Of a stretch of 64,000 nt of DNA, positions 16,275-24,863 are shown one piece after another. Positions within the stretch are counted from its first letter, which is position 1. Every line of letters begins with the position of its first letter. The position numbers and the translations under genes are program-made. The DNA is from Corynebacterium sp. ACRQK. GTDB taxonomy: Bacteria > Actinomycetota > Actinomycetes > Mycobacteriales > Mycobacteriaceae. The notes below the pieces were generated by a model. The model was not told the DNA's origin. It saw nothing but the letters and a program-made list of their open reading frames with translations, and made no database searches. The stretch covers positions 62,001-126,000 of the forward strand of contig NZ_JAKRMU010000002.1 in NCBI RefSeq assembly GCF_022345965.1, read 5' to 3'.

Positions 16275-17639
16275 TTAGCGAAAGCTAGCGCTTAGGCACC
16301 ACACGCTATGGGAACCACATTTCTTCTGCCCTGTTTCGATTGTTCCTCGCGCTTTAGACGCCCAACGGCGAAGACTGACAAGGCCGAGCTTTGAGGACAT
16401 TAGGGATGATTGACCTTCGGATTCTCCGGTGCCTTCCTTGGCCAGGTTCCAAATTCCAACAGTGTGAGGCTTCGTTTCCTTACCGATGGAGACAATGATG
16501 GGGGAGCCTGGCTCAGCGTATTTGATGATGTTGGTTGCCCCCTCCAAGAACAGCCGGTGGATGAGCATGCTCTGGCGCGTTCCCTGGGGAAGGTTTTCTG
16601 CGCATTCTTTCTGAGCGATTCCATTGGGAATGCCGTCAGTGTCTGCTGGTGAAAGTGCCAGTAAGGGTGAAGTAGAGGGGGCATGTAGGTGGTGCAGTAA
16701 TGCATCCGAAGGGGCGCCCAGAGTAAAGAACACCCGAAAGCCGTGCTGAACGACTCTTTCGCGGAACTCTTCCAAGGAATCGGCAACAGCGGGTGCTTCA
16801 CCGCTGGAGAGCGCCCAGTCTGTCGATCGGAGCAGATCGAGTAGCTTTCGGCTCTGCACCATGGCTTCTCGGCTGCTGTCCGCAATCGTTTCGAGGTTAT
16901 TGCGGAGTGATTCTTTGTCCAGAAGTTCGTTGTTCGTGTCTTCGTCTGCCTCCGCGTCGAGTTGGAGACGCATGGTTTCGGAGCGCAATACAACGGAAGT
17001 TAGGGGGCCAGTCACAGAATCATGGAGAGTGGTAGCGAGCTCCTGGCGGCGTTGCGTTAGTTCTCTCTGCCAGTCCGCGGCCAATTGGTGCCGCCTGCGT
17101 TCCTGGAATCCGAAAGCCCAACCAGAAAAGGAGCCAATGAGAAGGAGGATAGACCACATCAGAAGCGCAGAGGGGTCGATGTTGGTAATCAATTCTTCCG
17201 ATGATTCGACGTCTGTATCAAGTAGCCCCAGAGCCAATGTTCCAAGAGTCACTGCAATGGTGAGTAAGAGTTCACCCGCAAAGGCGATGACACCACAGAA
17301 TACGGGTGCCAAGAAGATAAAGGCGGGGAATTCATCCACTCCAGAGAGGATCGCCAGAGTAAAGGTAACCAGGAAGAGCAGAGTCGCTAGACGTGGAAAA
17401 CGCAGGCCGAGGGCAACGAACACGCAGAGGCTAAGCGAGATCAGAATTAGCTCGGTGGAGTAGGCATCAGGGGCGAGAGCAAGGTTCAGCCCGATAGCTA
17501 CTGCGCATAAGAGAAACACCAGCATGGGAGCTCTGACGTCGCGGTTGCGGGGCCCTTGTCGAGCAGAAGAAGCCGCAGGGCCATTGGCCGTGCGGCTAGA
17601 AAAAGGGGATTTTCCAGGTGTTTTTCCGTTTTTAAGCAC
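16275..17639 (-). CDS. membrane sensor histidine kinase of the lantibiotic locus (LanK, NarL-partner type)
   Basis: 454 residues. About 38 polar residues are followed by roughly six transmembrane helices (39-180) with only short outer loops, as in intramembrane-sensing kinases. The HisKA_3 dimerisation helix carries His206 in LATTLHDSVTGPL. The ATPase domain has its N-box at EGATNIIKYAEPGSP (about 358-372) and a GLVSLRRWASKARGTIE segment typical of partners of LuxR-type regulators. The GTG start at 17639 has a GAAGG ribosome-binding site five bases upstream. Divergent from the precursor genes, it probably phosphorylates the regulator encoded at 15217-15927. Confidence 0.85.
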   Translation of the reverse strand: MLKNGKTPGKSPFSSRTANGPAASSARQGPRNRDVRAPMLVFLLCAVAIGLNLALAPDAYSTELILISLSLCVFVALGLRFPRLATLLFLVTFTLAILSGVDEFPAFIFLAPVFCGVIAFAGELLLTIAVTLGTLALGLLDTDVESSEELITNIDPSALLMWSILLLIGSFSGWAFGFQERRRHQLAADWQRELTQRRQELATTLHDSVTGPLTSVVLRSETMRLQLDAEADEDTNNELLDKESLRNNLETIADSSREAMVQSRKLLDLLRSTDWALSSGEAPAVADSLEEFRERVVQHGFRVFFTLGAPSDALLHHLHAPSTSPLLALSPADTDGIPNGIAQKECAENLPQGTRQSMLIHRLFLEGATNIIKYAEPGSPIIVSIGKETKPHTVGIWNLAKEGTGESEGQSSLMSSKLGLVSLRRWASKARGTIETGQKKCGSHSVWCLSASFR

Positions 17640-17939
17640 AGGTACCTTCGGGTGCCAAGAACTGAACTTCGCAATCTACTTTGGGCTACATCAAGTCTAC
17701 TTTCGTACCGGAACCCCTGTTTGGCCTTTTCTGGAATTGCCTGCGATGCAACTATGGGAATCGAGGAACAACGGCATGAGAAACATGACGTTAGTGAGAA
17801 TTCGAAGCTTGTTAAGTACGTCGAAAACCGCGGATACTTCGGCTTTCTTGAGGAGACAGAAAAACTCGCATCCTCAGCACCACCGATGCGTGGCCAACCG
17901 GTTACGCAAGAACACAACACTCTCGGAGGAGAAACACCA
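17640..17939. promoter_or_regulatory. divergent control region between lanK and the lantibiotic precursor genes
   Basis: 300 bases, less GC-rich than the flanking core genome. A second copy of the operator-like motif lies at 17693-17709 (AAGTCTACTTTCGTACC). Its inner TCTACTTT (17696-17703) is also repeated at 17675-17682, exactly 21 bases or two helical turns away. A possible promoter for the precursors is TTGTTA (17809-17814), 18 bases, then GATACT (17833-17838), about 100 bases before the first precursor start. The promoter is a weak match; the repeats are read directly. Confidence 0.5.
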
Positions 17940-18125
17940 ATGGCTCTTGGAACGCATGAGCGCACCACTGCAATTGTCGAGGACCGAGCCCTGCTGGAGC
18001 TGGACCTGGAGCTCGATGCTCAGATCCTGACTGACCGCTCCCTGCAGATGGGCATCAGCGACGCTCTGGGTAATGATGGCAAGTACTGCACCCTGTCCGT
18101 CGAGTGCATGCCTTCCTGCAACTAG
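17940..18125 (+). CDS. alpha precursor of a two-component lantibiotic (haloduracin/lacticin 3147-type)
   Basis: 61 residues with GGAGGAG eight bases before the ATG. The acidic leader contains LLELDLELDAQIL. The C-terminal core ends ISDALGNDGKYC-TLSVECMPSCN, which carries the CTLxxEC lipid II-binding ring motif of mersacidin-like alpha peptides. It aligns residue for residue with the end of haloduracin alpha (ISCRLGNKGAYC-TLTVECMPSCN, from memory). Likely rings are Ser40-Cys50, Thr51-Cys56 and Ser53-Cys60. The N-terminal cysteine pair of haloduracin alpha is absent. No double-glycine site is visible; a cut after Met37-Gly38 is only a guess. Confidence 0.9.
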   Translation: MALGTHERTTAIVEDRALLELDLELDAQILTDRSLQMGISDALGNDGKYCTLSVECMPSCN

Positions 18126-18240
18126 GTCTTCCTTCCTAACCTCACCCAAATTCCACTGTTCAGCGCTACAGCGTCAACACAACCATTGAGAGAACACCAC
18201 CTAGCTGTAGCTACACCAATCTCAGTAAAGGAGAAACACC

Positions 18241-18399
18241 ATGTCCAACTTCGTCAACCACTACAACAACGACGAGATCCGCAACATGATCAACGATGAC
18301 CAGGACGTTGACGGCGGTATCGCACCGGCGATCATCGCAGCAACGATCGGCGCTTCTGTTGCACTGTGCCCCACCACTAAGTGCTCCAGCGCTTGCTAA
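18241..18399 (+). CDS. beta precursor of a two-component lantibiotic
   Basis: 52 residues with AAAGGAG before the ATG. The leader ends in a clear double-glycine site, NDDQDVDGG (cut after Gly26), leaving a 26-residue core that ends ATIGASVALCPTTKCSSAC. This matches the end of haloduracin beta (ATVGVSVALCPTTKCTSQC, from memory) and shares CPTTKC with lacticin 3147 beta. Likely rings are Ser39-Cys43, Thr46-Cys48 and Ser49-Cys52. The N-terminal ring of haloduracin beta has no counterpart. It lies 115 bases after the alpha gene. Pore formation after alpha binds lipid II is the known role of beta peptides. Confidence 0.92.
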   Translation: MSNFVNHYNNDEIRNMINDDQDVDGGIAPAIIAATIGASVALCPTTKCSSAC

Positions 18400-18483
18400 A
18401 GCTCACTAAAACCGACGAGAAAAGCTAGCTGGCCTTGGATCGGATAAGCACCCTTCTTGAGGCTAGTGGAAAGGATTCGAAGA

Positions 18484-18645
18484 ATGTCTAAATACACTAC
18501 TGAAGAATGGGCTTACCCGTTTGTCGGGATGGTGTTCGGTATCGCTGCCGGAGTCACTATGGACAACATGCTCGTTGGAGCCGCGCTTGCCATAATCTTC
18601 TCCTTCGTTGGTTATGCGATCGCCCACCGGTCTAAGGACGATTAG
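18484..18645 (+). CDS. 53-residue two-helix membrane protein, candidate lantibiotic immunity protein
   Basis: Two hydrophobic helices (about residues 9-26 and 29-46) follow a polar start MSKYTTEEW, and the protein ends in charged HRSKDD. The ATG at 18484 has GGAAAGG eight bases upstream; an in-frame TTG at 18457 would add nine charged residues and is less likely. It is the third gene of the precursor unit and is followed by a terminator. Short hydrophobic proteins encoded beside lantibiotic genes (LanI/LanH types) often give self-protection, but this one matches no family I can name. Confidence 0.6.
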   Translation: MSKYTTEEWAYPFVGMVFGIAAGVTMDNMLVGAALAIIFSFVGYAIAHRSKDD

Positions 18646-18660
18646 TAAAAACTCTCTGGG

Positions 18661-18708
18661 CATCGTGGTTGTTAGCGAACTATAGCTTCAACCATGATGT
18701 CTTTTTTA
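18661..18708 (+). terminator. terminator separating the precursor genes from the lanM operon
   Basis: CATCGTGGTTG (18661-18671) pairs with CAACCATGATG (18689-18699) with one mismatch, followed by TCTTTTTTAA. It would let the precursor genes be transcribed more abundantly than the enzyme genes downstream. The remaining 106 bases before lanM1 could hold a second promoter, but I see no clear one. Confidence 0.75.
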
Positions 18709-18814
18709 ATACTCATTAGTTTTATTTATTCGCCTTCTGCTGACGCCATAATTCACCACTTTTACTGAGCTTTCATATTCACCACATTTACTGCACTGCA
18801 AAGGTAGGGGACTA

Positions 18815-21736
18815 ATGTCTGAATCTCCCTGTTCGCAATCTGACTTTTCTACTTATCTGACCCCCTTTATAAAAAACTTCCGTGCCCAGCTCTTAGAAGA
18901 CACTGTCGGAGGTGATTCGCCCCTTTTTAAGAGTTATGCGAACGCAGCCCCGGTTGTTGATTCCGCCTGCGAGTGGTTGGACAAACGAGTGCGCTGGGCC
19001 AGCCAGCGCTGCCTTATCGCGGCGTTTCATATGTGGCGCGAGGGCACTGATTATGTTGCGGCCCCAGACTCTTCCGAAGCGCTGGAGAAGTTCTGCAGCC
19101 TTCTGCGCGCCCCCCAACAACGTAAGGCACTTGTGGATGCTCAGTTTCCACTGCTCGCAGAGCGTCTGGAGCATATTGTCCGTTCTGCTCTGCGCTCGAT
19201 CCTAGAATGCCTGCACCGCTTTGAACAGGATCGTAACCGCATCCCAGAGTATTTGAATCTGGAAGTGGATTCGTCGGTAGTGGGCATAGAACTGCACGAT
19301 GAAGAGACTCATAACGAAGGGCGCTCGGTCACGTTCCTCACGCTGGTGGGAAGGAACTCGTCTGAATTCGCAGACACCAGAAAGCTTGTATACAAGCCCC
19401 GCAGCGGGCAGGGGGAATTAGCCATCGACCGTGTGTGCCAGATGCTTGGCGCAGGCCGGTTCGAACATGTCCCACCCACCTGGGATCGCGGTGATTACTG
19501 CTGGCAGGAGTTTGTAGATGAGTGCGATGCCGATCAGTTCGACCCGCAGCACTTCTTTAAGAGTGCGGGGAGGCTGGTAGCTGCCACTCACATCCTGGGA
19601 ACGACGGATCTACATAATGACAACGTGCGATGCAGCGCCGCCAGCACGCCAATGATCATCGACGGGGAAACCGCAGTGCAGTTGCGTGCCCCGGAGGGCG
19701 TGGAGGTTGATGCAACCGACATCCTTTCTTCCGGACTAATCCCAAGCGCACAGCAAGGACTAACGGGGTGGAGGAACTTCGCCGGGCTGGGTTTGGCCAC
19801 AGATGAGAAGCCAACCCACATCGTTTTCGAGACTGTCAATGCTGGAACGGATGCAATTGCCTTTGAACGCAGTGAAGAGCTCTTGCCGGAGTCGACGGTT
19901 CTGCCACGCAAGATCGTGACCGCTGAAGAGAAGGCGCAGGCATTCGAGCTCCTTATCGCTGAAGTGGAAAGCATACGAGACTGGTTGCTGCACACAGAGG
20001 GGCGCGAAGCTGTGGAGCTGCACCAGGTACTAGAGGAGATTCAGACAACTCTGAGGTGGCGTCAGGTCATCCGTGCGACCAGTGGGTATCAGGCGATCTT
20101 AGATGCCACGCTGATGCCCGAGGCGACCACCGGGAAGGACGATCCGGCGGAGATGCTCAGGTCGGGGCCCAGTCGATTTAACAGCCCGCGCTTGATTGGG
20201 GGAGTAGAGGTTCAGCAGATTGCTGATCTAGACATTCCATATTTCCAAGCGGACATCGAAGGGCGGCTGTGGGCGCGCAAATCCAGTGCCAACTTCGCTG
20301 ACAATGCCGACGGCACGGTGACTCCCGACGATCCATGGGTGCACATTGCCGACCAAAGTTTTTCGAAAAGGCTTTCCCGCCCGACCGAGAGGCTCGCCGA
20401 CTTCCTGTCGGCGGACGGAGAAAGACAGATCGACGTGCTACGGACCAATGCAGAGATGATCGTTGGGCAGGCGTGGAGCGATCATCAAACTCTCGCCAGC
20501 AGTCGGTTTACTTCTTCCCCATTTTCTACGACAAACGCCTGGGGAGAACTGGAAGAAAGGGCATGCCGACCCGAGCAAAAGCTCTTCGCGTACCTGCAGA
20601 GTCAGGAAACCGGGATGCTGGAAACACGGCGCTGGCTATGCCACACCATCGGCGATAACGGTGTGCGGTACACGCTGGAAAGCCCATCCATGTTTTACTC
20701 TGACGGAACCGCATGGGCGCTGGGCCTTGAACGACGCTGCGGACAGCCTTTAGAACACACCCTGCTGGAGATGCTTTCGAAGCATCAGGCTAACCCCCAC
20801 GTGTGGGCCGCCTTCGGGCAAGGAACCACCCTCTTGGCTACTGGGCTCATCGAAAAGCTGAACCACGATGAGACACGCCAGGTTTTTGACTCCCTAGGGG
20901 CGTCACTAGAAAAGGCGCTGGAGGATAGCAACGAAGACCAACTGGGGGACTTCTTCGGCGGCTGGCTCGCTCCATTGGTGTTCCTCTCGAAGCAGTCCTC
21001 GAGCACCCGAAATATCGCGTTGCGCGACCTTCGGCTCGTACGCACTCTGGACGAGGCAGAGTCGCGCTTGCTGCATCGAATGGAGGCGGAAAGCGATTCG
21101 GCGGAACTTGGACTCGCTCACGGCTTGGCCGGCACGCTCCTCGCAGTTAGTAGCATGCGACGCCTCACGGGATCCGCAGCGGACAGTGCCGCAACTGTGC
21201 GCGTGCAAACGGAACACAAGCTCGCCCGGCGTATCGCTTCCCAAGCTGCTTTGATTTTGGGCGATGGTGGCGTCGATAAGCCCTTGGCGTTGTGCAATGG
21301 GGCCAGCGGAATGATGCTGAGCCTCCTGCACAGCGGATTCGGAGACATTGGGGAAGAGCTCTGGCCCGAATACCAGAAAAGTATGGAGCAGCGCATCGCT
21401 CAGCTCGGTACCAGCGAAACCAACGCACACGATATCTCCCTGTGCCACGGACTTTCTGGCGAGCTATTCACCCTGCGCCATGCTGAGCGCTACTTGGGTG
21501 ATGCGGGGAACAGGGGTGCCGCGCGCGAATTGCTCGAAGAGCTGTCACGCCTAACTGAAAACGTTGTTTTCACAGGTCGAGGATATTGCGGTTACCCCAA
21601 TAACAGGCGGGACATGGGATTTCTCAACGGTTACGGTGGCCTATTCCATGCCCTGTACCCCGGGTACACGCCAGAACGTTTACACCACACAGAAACACCA
21701 CCGGTTCCGGCATTCGTCGGGGGGAGGACCTCATGA
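18815..21736 (+). CDS. class II lanthipeptide synthetase LanM (first)
   Basis: 973 residues, usual LanM length. The N-terminal dehydratase half (DUF4135) shows LVYKPRSGQGE (about 190), GTTDLHNDN (about 263) and IDGETAV (about 278), residues that phosphorylate and eliminate Ser/Thr. The C-terminal LanC-like cyclase half begins about 630 and keeps the zinc ligands in LCNGASG (about 828) and LCHGLSG (about 877). AAGGTAGGGG precedes the ATG. It is the first gene of a five-gene operon whose members overlap by four bases. With a second LanM downstream, each enzyme probably modifies one precursor, as in haloduracin; which takes which is unknown. Confidence 0.95.
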   Translation: MSESPCSQSDFSTYLTPFIKNFRAQLLEDTVGGDSPLFKSYANAAPVVDSACEWLDKRVRWASQRCLIAAFHMWREGTDYVAAPDSSEALEKFCSLLRAPQQRKALVDAQFPLLAERLEHIVRSALRSILECLHRFEQDRNRIPEYLNLEVDSSVVGIELHDEETHNEGRSVTFLTLVGRNSSEFADTRKLVYKPRSGQGELAIDRVCQMLGAGRFEHVPPTWDRGDYCWQEFVDECDADQFDPQHFFKSAGRLVAATHILGTTDLHNDNVRCSAASTPMIIDGETAVQLRAPEGVEVDATDILSSGLIPSAQQGLTGWRNFAGLGLATDEKPTHIVFETVNAGTDAIAFERSEELLPESTVLPRKIVTAEEKAQAFELLIAEVESIRDWLLHTEGREAVELHQVLEEIQTTLRWRQVIRATSGYQAILDATLMPEATTGKDDPAEMLRSGPSRFNSPRLIGGVEVQQIADLDIPYFQADIEGRLWARKSSANFADNADGTVTPDDPWVHIADQSFSKRLSRPTERLADFLSADGERQIDVLRTNAEMIVGQAWSDHQTLASSRFTSSPFSTTNAWGELEERACRPEQKLFAYLQSQETGMLETRRWLCHTIGDNGVRYTLESPSMFYSDGTAWALGLERRCGQPLEHTLLEMLSKHQANPHVWAAFGQGTTLLATGLIEKLNHDETRQVFDSLGASLEKALEDSNEDQLGDFFGGWLAPLVFLSKQSSSTRNIALRDLRLVRTLDEAESRLLHRMEAESDSAELGLAHGLAGTLLAVSSMRRLTGSAADSAATVRVQTEHKLARRIASQAALILGDGGVDKPLALCNGASGMMLSLLHSGFGDIGEELWPEYQKSMEQRIAQLGTSETNAHDISLCHGLSGELFTLRHAERYLGDAGNRGAARELLEELSRLTENVVFTGRGYCGYPNNRRDMGFLNGYGGLFHALYPGYTPERLHHTETPPVPAFVGGRTS

Positions 21737-23871
21737 GATACAGGATCTATCAGCAATCTCGAAGCGCAGAATGCGGGTTGGCTTGCTGTGCCATGCTGCT
21801 TCGCCGCTGTGGGGTTGACACGACACTCAATGAGTTGCGCGAAAAGTATGTTGTTTCCCGCGATGGCCTTAGCAGCAAGGAAGTCCGCCTTATCCTGATG
21901 GATTTCGAGGTGCCCAGCATCCAGTGCACCGGCGGCATCGAGGAGATGCGGGAGAACCTAAACTCCGGAGCGCAAATACTAACCCACCTCGACGGGGATC
22001 ATTTTTGCCTCGTAGAGAAGATCACCCAGGGCACAGTTCGGTTGGCCGACCCGGGCGCAGGGCGCCATGACATTCCGCTTAGCGAGTTCTTGGAAAGGCA
22101 GGGTGCGTTCTACTGGACCATCCCAGATGCGACTGGGGTCAAGGCCTCACTGACACGTGCTCGCCTTGGTGTCAGCGAATTGCGGCGTTCCCCCTCGCTC
22201 GGCGTGATCGGGAAGGCCGTGAGTGCCAACAAAGCACTCCTCGGTGCAGCTCTGCTGCTCAGTGCTGTCCTCATGGGGATGGCTTCGAGCGCACCTATGC
22301 TCACCAGCAAGATCATCGATTCGTTGAGTGGTAACGATGGTGGGATCTCTCCGGGAACAGAGGCCTTTCTGCTCGTCGGCGTAGTAGCTACTGCCTACCT
22401 CGCAGTGTCCATTGCTCGCACCTGGATGGAATCCCGCCTGGTCAAGGCAATCGATTCCAGGTTGTCAGCCGAGTCGTATCAGAAGCTTCTTACGGCTCGG
22501 CTTGAGTACCTCAGTTCGCACTCACCCGGAGAAATGCTCTATAGCCTGAACTCGGCGCCGATCATCACCATGACTCTGGCCTCGCATGGCACCACGGTGA
22601 TCTTTAATGGCCTGCTCGTCGTGACGATGCTGGTGATCGTGACCTACATGTGGACGATCATTGGCTTGATGTTCATGGCGGTTGCAGCTGTCTTGCTGGC
22701 CATCTTCGCAGTGACATTCTCGCGAACTTCGCAGTACAGCCGGGACGCTGTGCTGACGGGAGCGAAGGGTTCGGCCAAGCAATTGGAATCTATCGTTTCT
22801 ATGACGCCCATCCGTATCAGCGCCGCTGAGGGGCACTTCTATGACGAGTGGAGCACAACCAACGGGCAGCGCCTTGAAGCGAGCTATCGCCGCAGCCTTT
22901 GGTCGGGATATACCACAGCGCTCACTGGCGCTTTGACCGTGTTTGGACCGCTGCTGCCGATTGTTATCGCGCTATCGGTGGGATCGGAGGCGACGACCAT
23001 CGGTACCGTAGTTGCCTCCAGCGGACTGTTCTCCATTCTCATCAGTAACCTCACGCAGGCATTCACTGCGCTATCCGGGCTATCGGAACTGCGGGCGTCT
23101 ATCACTCGAGTCGATGATGTGCTTTCCGCACCTCAGGAGACCTTTGGCGATCAAGAGGCGACGGACGGGAACACGATCGCCGCACGCGATTTGAGCTACC
23201 GCTACCCCGGTGCTCGGGAAGATGTATTCACCGGCCTCAACTTTGAGATTCGCTCCGGCGCAAACACTGCCTTGGTCGGCCCTTCCGGTTGCGGCAAGTC
23301 CACCCTGGCCAGGATGCTGTGTGGCTTGACCTCACCGTCGACGGGATCACTCACGATCGGCGGAGTGCCGGCGAACGAGATGGAGCCGAAGCAACGCGCC
23401 CGCATCATCGGCTTCGTACCGCAAGAGACGCATATGGTCTCCGGGTCGATTAGGGAAAACGTGGCCTTTGGCCGGGACATTGCTGATGACACTATCGTTG
23501 AAGCACTCCGCGATACGGAGATGCTGGAGACCGTCCGCGCCCTACCCCTGGGGCTGAGCACCCCGGTAGGAGAGATGGGCTCCGCCTTTTCGGGCGGCCA
23601 GCGCCAGCGGTTGGCCCTCGCCCGCGCACTCGCTGCAGCACCGCGAATTCTCATTCTTGACGAAGCGACGAGCGCCATCGACGTGCAAACCGAAAAGAAA
23701 GTCATGGGCGCCATCCGTCGCAGAGGCATCACCGTCATCAGTATCGCGCACCGGCCGACTGCCATGGAGGAATCCGATCAGGTCTTCAGGCTTCATCCGG
23801 ACCGGTTAGAGGTCGAAGAGATCACCCCTCAAAGCACACTCCACACAACGAGGAGCTTGGTTAATTCATGA
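21733..23871 (+). CDS. LanT: C39 peptidase/ABC exporter for the lantibiotic
   Basis: 712 residues: N-terminal C39 cysteine protease (1-130), six transmembrane helices (about 155-430) and an ABC ATPase. The protease triad is Cys14 in SAECGLACC, His90 in GDHFCLVEK and Asp106 in LADPGAG, with Gln8 for the oxyanion hole. The ATPase has GPSGCGKST (about 516), FSGGQRQRLALARAL and ILILDEATSAID. It cuts double-glycine leaders while exporting the product. It overlaps the LanM stop and the next gene by ATGA. The beta precursor offers a fitting GG site; the alpha precursor does not. Confidence 0.95.
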   Translation: MRYRIYQQSRSAECGLACCAMLLRRCGVDTTLNELREKYVVSRDGLSSKEVRLILMDFEVPSIQCTGGIEEMRENLNSGAQILTHLDGDHFCLVEKITQGTVRLADPGAGRHDIPLSEFLERQGAFYWTIPDATGVKASLTRARLGVSELRRSPSLGVIGKAVSANKALLGAALLLSAVLMGMASSAPMLTSKIIDSLSGNDGGISPGTEAFLLVGVVATAYLAVSIARTWMESRLVKAIDSRLSAESYQKLLTARLEYLSSHSPGEMLYSLNSAPIITMTLASHGTTVIFNGLLVVTMLVIVTYMWTIIGLMFMAVAAVLLAIFAVTFSRTSQYSRDAVLTGAKGSAKQLESIVSMTPIRISAAEGHFYDEWSTTNGQRLEASYRRSLWSGYTTALTGALTVFGPLLPIVIALSVGSEATTIGTVVASSGLFSILISNLTQAFTALSGLSELRASITRVDDVLSAPQETFGDQEATDGNTIAARDLSYRYPGAREDVFTGLNFEIRSGANTALVGPSGCGKSTLARMLCGLTSPSTGSLTIGGVPANEMEPKQRARIIGFVPQETHMVSGSIRENVAFGRDIADDTIVEALRDTEMLETVRALPLGLSTPVGEMGSAFSGGQRQRLALARALAAAPRILILDEATSAIDVQTEKKVMGAIRRRGITVISIAHRPTAMEESDQVFRLHPDRLEVEEITPQSTLHTTRSLVNS

Positions 23872-24863
23872 CCACCAACGCAGTAATCCAGAATCCCTCC
23901 ACCACCAACCACAACGAAGACTCAGCTCGTCCAGCAGATACGGCTATCGAGGTATCAAACCTCAGCCTCAAATTGGGTTCCAAGCGGGTGCTGAATAACC
24001 TCACCTTCCACGTGCCGCGGGGCAGAGTTACCCTCCTTGCCGGCCCCAACGGCGCCGGCAAATCCAGCGCTCTGCAGACCATCTGCGGCTTGAACCAACC
24101 CACCAGCGGCAAGGCTCTAATTAACGACCGTGTTTACGCAGAATTACCGGAACCCTCTCAAACGGTAGGGGCGTTGTTGGGCGCAGAGTGGCTAGACCCG
24201 GCCTTGAGTGCCCGGGCGAACCTCCGCATTCTCAGCCAGCTTGCGGGGTTGCCGGACTCGAGGGTCGACGAAAGCCTTAGTAAGTGCGGAATCTTCAGTG
24301 TCGCTGACCAAAAGGTCGGGGAGTTCTCCCTCGGCATGCGTCAACGTTGCGGCATCGCCGCAGCAATGCTTCACGATCCTGAGGTGTTGATTCTCGACGA
24401 GCCGGTAAACGGCCTGGATCCGAACGGAATGACATGGTTGCGCGGATTTATCCGCGAGCACACCGAAAACGGTGGCACCACCCTGCTGTCCAGCCACTTC
24501 CTTTCTGATTCTGAGCGACTCGCAGAGCACCTCGTCATCATGGGTAAAGGGGAAACCCTCTGGGAGGGGGAGCTCGATGAACTAACGCATCGGGGTACAG
24601 CGTGCACGCTGTTTCGCTCCACCGATGATGAGGCGGTTGTCGCTGAGCTGTGGCGTCACCACCAAGAACAACAAAACAAACAATCGCAGCAGTGGCGAGA
24701 CCCCGTCACCGTCAACCGCGCCATTCGTGTGGCGGCGACACCGCTGGAGGTATCGGCCGCAGCCCGCTCGGTAGGAGTCGACCTGCTGCATCTCGAGGAA
24801 CACAGTGGTTCTCTCGAAGAAGAGTTCCACCGCATCACAGAAGGAGCTGTGGAATTCAAGTGA
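23868..24863 (+). CDS. ABC transporter ATPase, LanF-type immunity component
   Basis: 331 residues, single nucleotide-binding domain: GPNGAGKSS (about 58-66), signature FSLGMRQRCG (about 151), Walker B LILDEPVNGLDPNG (about 174). The LLGAEWLDP segment lies where LanF proteins have a Glu-containing E-loop instead of the Q-loop. The C-terminal about 100 residues are a charged extension seen in drug-export ATPases. Overlaps by four bases on both sides place it in the lanMTFE operon. With the next membrane protein it probably removes lantibiotic from the producer's membrane. Confidence 0.88.
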   Translation: MTTNAVIQNPSTTNHNEDSARPADTAIEVSNLSLKLGSKRVLNNLTFHVPRGRVTLLAGPNGAGKSSALQTICGLNQPTSGKALINDRVYAELPEPSQTVGALLGAEWLDPALSARANLRILSQLAGLPDSRVDESLSKCGIFSVADQKVGEFSLGMRQRCGIAAAMLHDPEVLILDEPVNGLDPNGMTWLRGFIREHTENGGTTLLSSHFLSDSERLAEHLVIMGKGETLWEGELDELTHRGTACTLFRSTDDEAVVAELWRHHQEQQNKQSQQWRDPVTVNRAIRVAATPLEVSAAARSVGVDLLHLEEHSGSLEEEFHRITEGAVEFK

